Assembly (NCBI GenBank): GCA_016194325.1
Contig: JACQBS010000146.1
Location: 1 to 45,692, forward strand
Direction of reading: 5' to 3'
Length of the DNA stretch: 45,692 nt
Origin: Nitrospinota bacterium
Lineage (GTDB): Bacteria > Nitrospinota > Nitrospinia > UBA9942
The translations under genes were made by a program, and so were the position numbers. The notes under the pieces are model-generated. The model made no database searches, was not told the DNA's origin, and saw only the letters and a list, made by a program, of their open reading frames with translations. This document shows positions 16,660-24,966 of the stretch, one piece after another (positions within the stretch are counted from its first letter, which is position 1; each line of letters opens with the position of its first letter).

Positions 16660-18054
16660 ATGACAGAAAGAAAGATAAAAAATATTCTATTGATGTTTCC
16701 CGGATGCACCATATTTGAGGGGAAGGAGACAAAGAGGGCAACACCTCCGATGGGGCTGGCATATCTGGCAGGCGTCCTGCGAGAAAAATATAATGTAAAA
16801 ATTATTGATGTAATTGTTGAAGGGTTTGAAAACGAAGAGAAGATTGAAGAGGGGAGGATGAGATATGGGATGTCCTATGAAGGCATAAAGAGGGCTGTCT
16901 CTGACTTCTCACCTGATGTTATTGGTATATCAGCACTCTTCTCGTCCCAGAGTGAAGAGGCTTATCTGATATGCAGGGCTGTCAAAGAGGTGGATAAAGA
17001 GATAATCGTAGTAATGGGTGGTGCCCATGCAACTGTAATGCCCTATGATGTGCTTAAAAGACCTTATGTTGACTATATAATACTTGGAGAGGGGGAGAAG
17101 AGTTTTCCCGAATTGTTAGGGAGGATAGAAAAAGGAAATGATATAACGAATATTGATGGTCTTGGGTATCGGATAAACGGCGATATAAAGATAAATCCAA
17201 AGACAGGCTATATTAAAAATTTAGATGAACTCCCCTTTCCTGCAAGGGAATTATTGAATGTTAAAAAATATACACATATAAACTCTCCCCATGGGAAACA
17301 GATAGACATCTCACGTCTCCCTTTTACTCCTGTTGTAACATCAAGGGGGTGTCCTGCAAGCTGTACAACCTGCTATGTGTCATCTATATGGGGTAAGAGG
17401 AATTACAGATTCAGGTCTGCTGAGAATGTCTTAAAAGAATTTGAGCTTATTGCTGAAAAGGGATACAAGGAATTCTATTTTGATGATGACAACTTCTCCT
17501 TTAACAGAGAGAGGGCAATGAAAATCTTTAATGGCATGATAGAGAGAAAATTTGACTTTACATGGTCTACACCGAACGGCACATTTGTCAATTCATTAGA
17601 TGATGAGATGCTTACAAAGATGAGACAAAGCGGGTGTTATCATATAACCTTTGCAATTGAATCCGGAAATCAGGAGATACTCACAAAGGTTATGAAGAAG
17701 CCGATAAATTTAAAAAGGCTCCCAAGACTCGTAAAAAAGACAAAAGAGTTGGGGATGAGGAGTATGGGATTTTTTATGATTGGTTTTCCGGGCGAGACAA
17801 AAGAACAGGTACAAAATACTGTAAATTATGCAAAAGAACTGGTCAGTATAGGGCTTGACTATGCCACCTTTTATATTGTAACCCCCCTGCCGGGGACTGA
17901 ACTCTATAAGATGTGTAAAGAGAAGGGGTATATAAATGAAGATGCGGATATGACAAAGTATATGTTTGCAAGGGGAGTCATCAGAACAGGGGAATTTACA
18001 CCTGAATATTTAGAGAGGATGAGATTTGAAGCCTGGAGAACAGTCAATTTCTAA
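16660..18054 (+). CDS. B12-binding-domain radical SAM protein
   Basis: A 464-residue enzyme of the cobalamin-domain radical SAM class. An N-terminal Rossmann/B12-binding-like domain spans about residues 8-155 (GLAYLAGVLREKYNVKIIDV, GGAHATVMP); the cobalamin-ligating DxHxxG is not seen, as in many class members. The [4Fe-4S] motif CPASCTTC has cysteines 231, 235 and 238. GFPGETKEQV and the TIM-barrel glycine-rich segments follow, and the tail ELYKMCKEKGYI is typical. The substrate is unknown. It heads a cassette with GT2, methyltransferase, DegT and WbqC genes, so modification of a lipid or sugar building block is likely. Confidence 0.9.
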   Translation: MTERKIKNILLMFPGCTIFEGKETKRATPPMGLAYLAGVLREKYNVKIIDVIVEGFENEEKIEEGRMRYGMSYEGIKRAVSDFSPDVIGISALFSSQSEEAYLICRAVKEVDKEIIVVMGGAHATVMPYDVLKRPYVDYIILGEGEKSFPELLGRIEKGNDITNIDGLGYRINGDIKINPKTGYIKNLDELPFPARELLNVKKYTHINSPHGKQIDISRLPFTPVVTSRGCPASCTTCYVSSIWGKRNYRFRSAENVLKEFELIAEKGYKEFYFDDDNFSFNRERAMKIFNGMIERKFDFTWSTPNGTFVNSLDDEMLTKMRQSGCYHITFAIESGNQEILTKVMKKPINLKRLPRLVKKTKELGMRSMGFFMIGFPGETKEQVQNTVNYAKELVSIGLDYATFYIVTPLPGTELYKMCKEKGYINEDADMTKYMFARGVIRTGEFTPEYLERMRFEAWRTVNF

Positions 18055-18982
18055 TAAAGATATAATTGATATCTCAGTTGTCATACCCCTCTTAAACGAA
18101 GAGAGAAATGTTGAGAGATTGAGCCACTCGCTCATTGAAGTCCTTGATAAAGAGGGAAAAAGATTTGATATAATATATATTGATGACGGGAGCACAGATA
18201 AGACCCTCCAATTGCTAAGAGACCTCCATAATAAATACAATTTCATAAAGATTATAAAACTTGCAAAGAACTTCGGGCAGCAGAAGGCAGCATCCGCTGG
18301 TATAAAACATGCCAAAGGTAGGGTTATAATTACTATGGATGGCGACCTCCAATATAACCCTGAAGAGATACCAAAATTTTTAAAAAAGATAGATGAAGGA
18401 TATGACGCAGTCATAGGCTATAGAAAGGTAAGGGAGGGTGGATTGTTAAAGAGGAGACTCCCGTCCCGTATAGCCAATATTATCATTTCATTCCTATCAG
18501 GGGTTCACCTTAAAGATTTTGGATGCCCTTTCAGGGCATTTAAAAGAGAGTTAAAGGAGAATATTGAGAATTATGGCGAGGCCGGGAAGGGGAGCAGTGC
18601 CTTTTTCGTATTCTGGAGGGCGTCAAAAATAGCAGAGATTGAGATAGATAATTCAAAGCGGCAATCAGGAAGGACGAGTTACAGATTCTCAAGCCTCCTC
18701 ATGCTGTTGTTAGACTTCATAATAATCTTTTCTATAAGACCTCTCCAGATATCCCTGCTTATCCTAATGGGTTCAATCTCTGTATTTTTAAGTGGATTAC
18801 TTTTACTGTCCTGCCTCTTAAAGTTTTTGCCAATAAACACAATGTATTTAATCCTTTCAGTCCTGCTTTTTTTTACCGGAATAGAACTCATCACCCTTGG
18901 CATTATAAATGAGAGAATTTCAAGAATAACAAGCAGGGTGCAGCAGAGACCTTATTACATAGTAGAAGAAATTATTGAATAG
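18026..18982 (+). CDS. GT2-family polyprenyl-phosphate glycosyltransferase
   Basis: Resembles dolichol-phosphate mannosyltransferase/GtrB/ArnC enzymes that load a sugar onto undecaprenyl phosphate. The GT-A domain has VVIPLLNEERNVERL, YIDDGSTDKT and the metal-binding MDGDLQYNPEEI, then DFGCPFRAFKREL and a W-containing loop. Two C-terminal membrane helices (about 235-300) are followed by a short cytoplasmic tail. TTG at 18026 is used as the start, overlapping the radical SAM gene by 29 bp with GAGAGG upstream. It probably supplies the lipid-linked donor for the neighbouring GT-C enzymes. Confidence 0.92.
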   Translation: MKPGEQSISNKDIIDISVVIPLLNEERNVERLSHSLIEVLDKEGKRFDIIYIDDGSTDKTLQLLRDLHNKYNFIKIIKLAKNFGQQKAASAGIKHAKGRVIITMDGDLQYNPEEIPKFLKKIDEGYDAVIGYRKVREGGLLKRRLPSRIANIIISFLSGVHLKDFGCPFRAFKRELKENIENYGEAGKGSSAFFVFWRASKIAEIEIDNSKRQSGRTSYRFSSLLMLLLDFIIIFSIRPLQISLLILMGSISVFLSGLLLLSCLLKFLPINTMYLILSVLLFFTGIELITLGIINERISRITSRVQQRPYYIVEEIIE

Positions 18983-18994
18983 GGTTATAGAACT

Positions 18995-19690
18995 ATGAAT
19001 GCATCTTCTGCCCATATACTTAAAAGAAGGTCAGAGTGGGATTATAATGCAAATAAATATCCTGACCTGTGCGGTATGGTGGGGAGGCCAATTACAAACC
19101 TTGAGTTTTCACTTCTAATTCAGGATATTAAAAAAAAACTTAAGGTAGATTCGGCTATAAAGGGAGAAAGATTTTTGGATGTAGGATGCGGCAACAGTTT
19201 TCTCCTTTCAAAAATAAAAAACGGGATGACTTCATTTGGCATTGACTTCTCATTACCCATGATTAAAAAATCACTTGAGGTAATTTCTGATGGTGGATTT
19301 GCTGTAGGAGAGGTAAATAAACTTCCTTTTGATAATAATATCTTTGGCAGGGTCTTATGCTATAGCGTATTTCATTACTTCCCTGATGAAGAATATGCCG
19401 TAAAAACTATTACTGAAATGATACGGGTCTGTAAAAAGGGCGGTTATATAATGATAGGCGATATACCAAGTTTAAAAAATAAAAAGATGCTTTCAGAAAA
19501 GGAATTAAACTCATATAGCCGTCAAGATCGTCCAGGTATTCATAGAATAGATGAATGGTTGTTTTACGATTTAGAAACACTATCAAAGATAATTGAAGAT
19601 TTAAAATGCACACCACAGATATTGCCCCAGCCTAAGGAGCTTAAAACCTCCCATTACAGATTTGATATCGTTGCAAAAAAAAATGAATGA
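18995..19690 (+). CDS. Class I SAM-dependent methyltransferase
   Basis: A 231-residue enzyme with the SAM-binding glycine loop FLDVGCGNSFLL (about 60-71), the acidic beta-2 end (FGIDFSLPMIKKS) and the post-motif GRVLCYSVFHYFPD (motif IV/V region). KKGGYIMIGDIPS follows. It belongs to the Methyltransf_11/25 class, which acts on small molecules. Position between a GT2 and an aminotransferase suggests methylation of a sugar nucleotide or lipid-linked sugar. The substrate cannot be told. Confidence 0.9.
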   Translation: MNASSAHILKRRSEWDYNANKYPDLCGMVGRPITNLEFSLLIQDIKKKLKVDSAIKGERFLDVGCGNSFLLSKIKNGMTSFGIDFSLPMIKKSLEVISDGGFAVGEVNKLPFDNNIFGRVLCYSVFHYFPDEEYAVKTITEMIRVCKKGGYIMIGDIPSLKNKKMLSEKELNSYSRQDRPGIHRIDEWLFYDLETLSKIIEDLKCTPQILPQPKELKTSHYRFDIVAKKNE

Positions 19691-20636
19691 AAATAAATTA
19701 ATCAATCGTCTGAGTAAATACATAGACTCAGATTATCTATTTCTTACCCCTTCAGGCACAGATGCCATTATAAAATCATTGCGCATTTTAACTTTACCAT
19801 CTGATGCAGAAGTTATAGTACCGTCTTTCTGCTGTAGGGCAGTGGCAGATGCTGTTATAAAGTGCAGGCTTAAACCGGTATTCTCTGATGTATCTATCAA
19901 TAACTATAATATCAGTGTTGCAGATATAGAAAAGGTATTAACACAAAAGACAGCGGCTGTAATTGTAGTCCATCTCTTCGGTCAGCCTGCAACAATTGAT
20001 GAGATAATTGACTATGCAAAACGAAAATCCATATTTGTAATTGAGGATGCTGCACAGGCATTTGGAGGGGTATATAAAAATGGTGCAAAACTGGGAACAT
20101 TAGGGGATATCGGAATTTTTAGTTTCGGTTATGAAAAGATAATAGATGCAGGCGGTGGGGGTGCAATCTTAACTAATAGAAATGATTTTGCAGTAGAATT
20201 TAAAAAGCAGGTAACAGGATACAAAAATCACAAGCAATGGACGGAGAGGCTTGACTTTCTTATGAATAGCATAGATGATAATCTCTCTATAAGAAGAGAG
20301 AATGCCATATTATATAAGAAACACCTCAATATAAATCTTATTACACACCCTGAATACTTAAACGGCTTAGGGACATTCTTCCGCTATAGCTGTGCCTTGA
20401 ATTATGATTGCCGTTCAAAATTAATAGAGGAACTCAAAAGAGATGGAGAGCTTGCAACTACCCTTTATTCACAGCCTCTACATGCCATCTATGGCAATCC
20501 GGATGGAAATTTTAAAAACACTGATTCCATAGCTTCAAGGATAATAAATATGTTCGTCAGGTCTCCATATACAGGAGAGTATATTATAAAAATTACTGAT
20601 AAGATTAAAAAGACTTTAGAAAGTATAAATGAATAA
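19683..20636 (+). CDS. DegT-family aminotransferase, divergent
   Basis: A 317-residue PLP enzyme; ATG at 19683 overlaps the methyltransferase stop by 8 bp and is preferred over an upstream TTG. Fold markers are FLTPSGTDAIIKSL (PLP phosphate), FVIEDAAQAFGG (Asp for pyridine N) and SFGYEKIIDAGGGGA with K152 as the PLP lysine. It is about 60-80 residues shorter than typical DegT enzymes: the middle region between the lysine and the C-terminal domain is reduced. It probably aminates a keto-sugar nucleotide or acts on another keto substrate in this cassette. Confidence 0.88.
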   Translation: MNENKLINRLSKYIDSDYLFLTPSGTDAIIKSLRILTLPSDAEVIVPSFCCRAVADAVIKCRLKPVFSDVSINNYNISVADIEKVLTQKTAAVIVVHLFGQPATIDEIIDYAKRKSIFVIEDAAQAFGGVYKNGAKLGTLGDIGIFSFGYEKIIDAGGGGAILTNRNDFAVEFKKQVTGYKNHKQWTERLDFLMNSIDDNLSIRRENAILYKKHLNINLITHPEYLNGLGTFFRYSCALNYDCRSKLIEELKRDGELATTLYSQPLHAIYGNPDGNFKNTDSIASRIINMFVRSPYTGEYIIKITDKIKKTLESINE

Positions 20637-21351
20637 TATGGCTATAACAGTTGTAATACTTCAACCCGGTTATCTCCCGTGGCTTGGCTTCTTTGACCAG
20701 ATGTATAAAAGCGACATATTTGTTATCCTTGACGATGCCCAATATGACAAACATAGCTGGCGGAACAGAAATAGGATTAAGACATCACAGGGTGCCCAAT
20801 GGTTAACAGTCCCGGTTCTCATCTCAGGAAAAAACAAACCGATTACAAAAGATGTCCTTATTGACAATAGAACATCATGGCAAAAAAAACACCTGAAAAG
20901 CATAGAGCAGAACTATAAAAAATCACAATTTTTTAAATATTATTTTAATATATTTGAGGAGGTCTTATCAAAAGAATGGAAATATCTAATAGATTTAGAT
21001 ATGGAATTTATCTATAGACTAAATGCTATCATTGGATTGAATAGAAAGATTATTTTTGCCTCTGACTTAAATATAAAGACAGACAAGACAGAGAGGCTTA
21101 TTAATATATGCTCACTGCTTGGTACATCCAAATATCTGACAGGAGATGCTGCTAAAGATTATATTAACAAGGGTGAGTTTGTTAAACACAATATACAGTT
21201 AGAATTTCATAATTATAGCCATCCGACCTACAAACAATTATATGGTGAATTTATACCTTTTTTGTCCATAATAGATTTACTATTTAATTGTGGTGGAGAA
21301 AGTCTTGAAATTTTGACAGGAAAAAATAAGGTTACATCTTCATCTGGCTAA
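20629..21351 (+). CDS. WbqC-family protein
   Basis: A 240-residue protein with the WbqC-like signature: LQPGYLPWLGFFDQMYKSDIFVILDDAQYDKHSWRNRN (split across residues 11-48). TVPVL and FLSIIDLLFNCG near the end are also family features. WbqC proteins occur in O-antigen and amino-sugar loci and in glycine/acyl transfer contexts; their biochemical activity was not certain to my knowledge. It overlaps the DegT stop by 8 bp and ends in a 20 bp convergent overlap with the downstream minus-strand gene. Confidence 0.9.
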   Translation: MNNMAITVVILQPGYLPWLGFFDQMYKSDIFVILDDAQYDKHSWRNRNRIKTSQGAQWLTVPVLISGKNKPITKDVLIDNRTSWQKKHLKSIEQNYKKSQFFKYYFNIFEEVLSKEWKYLIDLDMEFIYRLNAIIGLNRKIIFASDLNIKTDKTERLINICSLLGTSKYLTGDAAKDYINKGEFVKHNIQLEFHNYSHPTYKQLYGEFIPFLSIIDLLFNCGGESLEILTGKNKVTSSSG

Positions 21352-23275
21352 TTAACATCTCTGTGTTTTTAGCCCTTTCCTTATTTGAGTCATATTTGAT
21401 GCTCATTCTTAAATTATAAGCTGCCTTATCAGGAAAACCATTTCTTCTGTATAGTTCTCCAAGAAACAGATAAGATTCAGGATTATTTGGCTCAATACTT
21501 ATAGCCCTTTCAAACTCATTTATCGCATCGTTTATAAGCCCCCTTTTTTCATATATGAGCCCAATATTATAGTATGCCTTTAAATAATCAGGTTTAAGGC
21601 TTAAGGCTGTCCTTAACTCTTTTACTGCCTCGTCAAACATACCCCTTTCAACAAGGATAGTTGCCATATTATTATAAAACATCACATTTTTAGGATTCAG
21701 TTTTATCCCTTCCTTAATAGATTCTTCCGCCTTTTTAAAATCGCCAAGTTTTATGTATGCGTTTGACAATTCCAGATAGGCATCTACATGCTCATCAATC
21801 TTCTCAGGCTTTAAACTTAATACAATTCCCATCTCATCTATAATATTCTTATATATTTCCAGCTCCTTATACATCTTTCCAAGCATAAGATGGGAGCCGA
21901 GATGATTTGGGAGTATCTTTACAGACCTTTTAAACTCAATGAGCGCCTTTTCAAATTGCTTGTTCTGGGCATACTCAATTCCAAGATTATAATAGACCCT
22001 TGCCTTATAGGGAGATTTCTTAACAGCATCCTGCCACAGTCTTACAGAATCACCCCATGCAATATTCCGTTTTATAGTGCCAACAGAAAACAGGATTATT
22101 ATGGTAATTAAGATACCCTTTCTGATATTACCCTCATTAACTTTACTTATAATGCCCGCATAGAAGATGGAGAATCCTACTGCTGGAAGGTACAGCCTGT
22201 GCTCTGCTGCGAAATCGAGGAGTGGTACAATACTTGATGTTGGTATCAGTGTGATTAGAAACCAGAGTATTGAAAAGGATGTAAGCTTGGAGGCTTGGTA
22301 AAGCCTGTAAGAAAGATATAGAAAAAAGAGAATTAAAATAATAGAAGTAATAACTGCAGGTTTAAATAATGAAGTTGACATCGGTATATCTGGGTCTACA
22401 TTAAGATTTATTGGTAATAACAGCAGTTTTAAATAATAAAATGTTATAACATTAAGCTCGGTTAAGAAGTAATACCACGGGGTGATATACTCCTGAATAT
22501 TTTTCGGTATAGTCGTAAGCGTACTCCAGCCAAAAATATAAAATCTGTACACTAAATAAACTGTTAAAAGTGACATAGGAATTGATATATATACCCTATA
22601 CTGCACTATAAAGTCTTTAATCCCTTTTCCACTGTAAGAAAAATAAAATAGGTAGAGTAATATTATGATAGGCAATGTCACTGCATCTTCCTTTGTCCCT
22701 AAAGCAAGAATATAAGAGGCGATTGAAGAGAGGTAAAATAATGTCCTCTTAAGTGTTACATGCATCTCTGCATACATCGTATGCCCTCTGATAAATAAAA
22801 GCAAAGAGAGGAGATAGAAGAAAGTCGCCAGTATGGATGACCTGCTGATTATATATGTAACCGACTCTGTATTTATTGGATGTATGGAAAAAATAAGGGC
22901 TGACAGGAGCGGGAGATTTTTTAAAGAAAAAGGATTTTGTGATTTATCCTGTTGAAGTATTAAAGCTGTTAGTGAATAAATAAGGATAACTACTGCTATA
23001 TGCAGCAGGAGGTTTAATATATGATATCCAATTACATTATACTCTCCTATAAAATAGTTGAGATAAAAGGATAAAAAGAGAACATAGCGGGATAAATATT
23101 GATTTTTTGTAACACTATCCCATGATTTTATATTTTCATTTGCAACAATGGCCCCTTCATCATCAAAATGAAAAGGGCTTTGAAATGTATTAAAATATAC
23201 AGATAGCGATAAGATTATTATGATAAAAATATTGGAATAATATTTGATTTTCATATCCATGATAGTTATAATCAT
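21332..23275 (-). CDS. GT-C/TPR glycosyltransferase (TMTC-like), copy 2
   Basis: A 647-residue paralogue of the protein at 14998-16641, in inverted orientation. Shared landmarks are FHFDDEGAIVANE (acidic loop), HPINTESVTYIISRSS, GTKEDAVTLPI, LLLPINLNVDPDIP and PLLDFAAEHRLYLP. The C-terminal part carries about six TPR units (about 410-640), for example YYNLGIEYAQNKQFEKAL. It lacks the repeat-derived segment of its paralogue. It probably glycosylates exported proteins using lipid-linked sugars made by the cassette between the two copies. Several in-frame ATGs near the start leave the exact initiation site open. Confidence 0.82.
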   Translation of the reverse strand: MIITIMDMKIKYYSNIFIIIILSLSVYFNTFQSPFHFDDEGAIVANENIKSWDSVTKNQYLSRYVLFLSFYLNYFIGEYNVIGYHILNLLLHIAVVILIYSLTALILQQDKSQNPFSLKNLPLLSALIFSIHPINTESVTYIISRSSILATFFYLLSLLLFIRGHTMYAEMHVTLKRTLFYLSSIASYILALGTKEDAVTLPIIILLYLFYFSYSGKGIKDFIVQYRVYISIPMSLLTVYLVYRFYIFGWSTLTTIPKNIQEYITPWYYFLTELNVITFYYLKLLLLPINLNVDPDIPMSTSLFKPAVITSIILILFFLYLSYRLYQASKLTSFSILWFLITLIPTSSIVPLLDFAAEHRLYLPAVGFSIFYAGIISKVNEGNIRKGILITIIILFSVGTIKRNIAWGDSVRLWQDAVKKSPYKARVYYNLGIEYAQNKQFEKALIEFKRSVKILPNHLGSHLMLGKMYKELEIYKNIIDEMGIVLSLKPEKIDEHVDAYLELSNAYIKLGDFKKAEESIKEGIKLNPKNVMFYNNMATILVERGMFDEAVKELRTALSLKPDYLKAYYNIGLIYEKRGLINDAINEFERAISIEPNNPESYLFLGELYRRNGFPDKAAYNLRMSIKYDSNKERAKNTEMLISQMKM

Positions 23276-23323
23276 TGTTAATTTACCATATATTTAATTT
23301 ATCGGCAATTTTTACGATTAAGA

Positions 23324-24352
23324 ATGAAGACAATATTAATTACAGGCGGTGCTGGTTTTATAGGAAGCAATTTTGTTAAGTTTATCTACAATAAATATCC
23401 TGATTACAGGATAATAGTGCTGGATGCCCTTACTTATGCAGGAAATACGGACAACTTCCTTGATTCAATGAAAGACAATTCCCGTTTTGTCTTTTGGTAC
23501 GGAAATGTTAGAAACGGGGAACTTATTGACGAATTGGTATCCCAGTCAGATGTGGTCATCCATTTTGCTGCAGAATCCCATGTAGCAAGGTCTATATTTG
23601 ATAACATGATATTCTATGAAACGGATGTCATCGGCACTCAGGTGGTGGCAAATGCAGTTTTGAAATACAACGGGAAGATTGAGAGATTCATTCATATCTC
23701 ATCATCAGAGGTTTATGGAACTGCCCTCAGTGAACCAATGAATGAAGACCATCCCCTGAATCCAAAAACCCCCTATGCAAGTGCAAAGGCAGGGGCAGAC
23801 AGGCTTGTTTACTCTTACTGGGCTACCTATGAGATACCTGCAATTATAATAAGGCCATTCAACAATTACGGGCCACACCAGCACCTAGAAAAGGTAATAC
23901 CAAGATTTATCACAAGTGCAATATTGAATGAACCGCTCACTGTTCATGGAGATGGGAAGAGTGAGAGGGACTGGGTATTTGTAGAGGATTGCTGTGATGC
24001 TGTAGATAAGGCACTCCATTGTGACCTGAATAAGGTTACGGGTGAAGTAATAAATATAGGAACTGGGAGGAGTATTGACGTAATAACAATTGCCCGCATG
24101 GTCCTAAAAATAATGAATAAGCCTGAGTCACTTATAAAATTTATAAGCGAGAGACCCGGACAGGTGGATAAACATATATCTTCAAAAGAAAAGGCGTCAG
24201 AATTCTTAAAGTGGAGCCCTGCAATAGACTTTGAAACTGGTCTAAGAAAGACAATAGAGTGGTATAAGAATAATGAAATGTGGTGGAGAAAGCTCCTCTG
24301 GATGAGGTCTATCCCTATTGTTATGAAGGATGGGAAGAGAGAACTATATTAA
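23324..24352 (+). CDS. NAD-dependent sugar epimerase/dehydratase (RmlB-like SDR)
   Basis: A 342-residue extended short-chain dehydrogenase. GGAGFIGSNF near the N-terminus is the Rossmann GxxGxxG. The catalytic YxxxK is YASAK, preceded by the SSSEVYGTA active-site segment, and HVARSIFDN and RPFNNYGPHQHLEKVIPRF follow. The closest well-known activities are dTDP-glucose 4,6-dehydratase and UDP/GDP-sugar dehydratases or epimerases; the substrate is not determinable. It would supply 4-keto sugars that the DegT aminotransferases could aminate. Confidence 0.88.
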   Translation: MKTILITGGAGFIGSNFVKFIYNKYPDYRIIVLDALTYAGNTDNFLDSMKDNSRFVFWYGNVRNGELIDELVSQSDVVIHFAAESHVARSIFDNMIFYETDVIGTQVVANAVLKYNGKIERFIHISSSEVYGTALSEPMNEDHPLNPKTPYASAKAGADRLVYSYWATYEIPAIIIRPFNNYGPHQHLEKVIPRFITSAILNEPLTVHGDGKSERDWVFVEDCCDAVDKALHCDLNKVTGEVINIGTGRSIDVITIARMVLKIMNKPESLIKFISERPGQVDKHISSKEKASEFLKWSPAIDFETGLRKTIEWYKNNEMWWRKLLWMRSIPIVMKDGKRELY

Positions 24353-24357
24353 AGTAG

Positions 24358-24412
24358 GCAGTAGACAAAGTAGACATTTTTTTTTACTGCTTACTCCTTA
24401 CTGCTTACTGTA
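24358..24412. repeat. Hairpin element, GTAGGCAGTAG word (second copy)
   Basis: Short left arm (GTAGGCAGTAGACAAAGTAG), T9 loop, right arm TACTGCTTACTCCTTACTGC. Same words as at 1555-1646. It fills the gap before rsmD and takes the place where a ribosome binding site would be expected. Confidence 0.75.
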
Positions 24413-24414
24413 TC

Positions 24415-24966
24415 ATGAGAGTCATTTCAGGTTCATTCAAAGGAAGGAGATTAACTGCCCCTAAGGGACTAACTATCCGTCCTACACCCGACAAGGTAAA
24501 AGGTGCAATCTTTAATGTACTTGGAGATAGAATTATTGAATCATCATTCTTAGACCTCTTTGCAGGGACCGGAGCCATTGGAATAGAGGCTCTAAGCAGG
24601 GGGGCAAAGGGAGTAGTTTTTGTTGATAATAATATAAAGGCAATAAACATTATTAAAGAAAATTTACAAAAGTGTGAATTTGAAAACTCTGAACTCCATG
24701 TTATAAAAGCTGATGTGATAGAATTTATTAAAAAGACAGACCATCAATTTGACATTATATTCCTTGACCCGCCATATAAATCTGATCTGGGTGAAAATGC
24801 ATTATTAGAAATATCCAAGTTTAATATTCTAAAAGATGATGGAGAGATAATCTGGGAGCACTACTATAAAAAAATTACGAATTACGAATTACAAATTACG
24901 AATTTAAAACTAAAAAGAACTAATCGTTACGGTGATACTGCGCTTTCTTTCTTCTGCCATAATTAA
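24415..24966 (+). CDS. rsmD: 16S rRNA (guanine966-N2)-methyltransferase RsmD
   Basis: Methylates G966 of 16S rRNA in the 30S subunit. The 183-residue protein starts MRVISGSFKGRRL and has RPTPDKVKGAIFNVL, the SAM loop FLDLFAGTGAIGIEALSRGA and the catalytic FLDPPYK. All are RsmD signatures. Near the C-terminus, a stretch read as KKITNYELQITNLKLKR comes from an ATTACGAATT tandem repeat and replaces the usual short loop. The stop overlaps the convergent glnE stop by 4 bp. No Shine-Dalgarno is visible because a hairpin element abuts the ATG. Confidence 0.95.
   Translation: MRVISGSFKGRRLTAPKGLTIRPTPDKVKGAIFNVLGDRIIESSFLDLFAGTGAIGIEALSRGAKGVVFVDNNIKAINIIKENLQKCEFENSELHVIKADVIEFIKKTDHQFDIIFLDPPYKSDLGENALLEISKFNILKDDGEIIWEHYYKKITNYELQITNLKLKRTNRYGDTALSFFCHN
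24872..24908. repeat. In-frame ATTACGAATT tandem in rsmD
   Basis: Four imperfect units of ATTACGA/ATTACAA. Only one arm is evident. It encodes ITNYELQITNLK near the RsmD C-terminus. Confidence 0.7.

Noticed and set aside
23299..23306. Exact GCCGATAA octamer on the minus strand upstream of the 21332-23275 gene
   Set aside because: The sequence 11 bp further upstream does not resemble TAAAGTTT, so a sigma-28 promoter is not supported.
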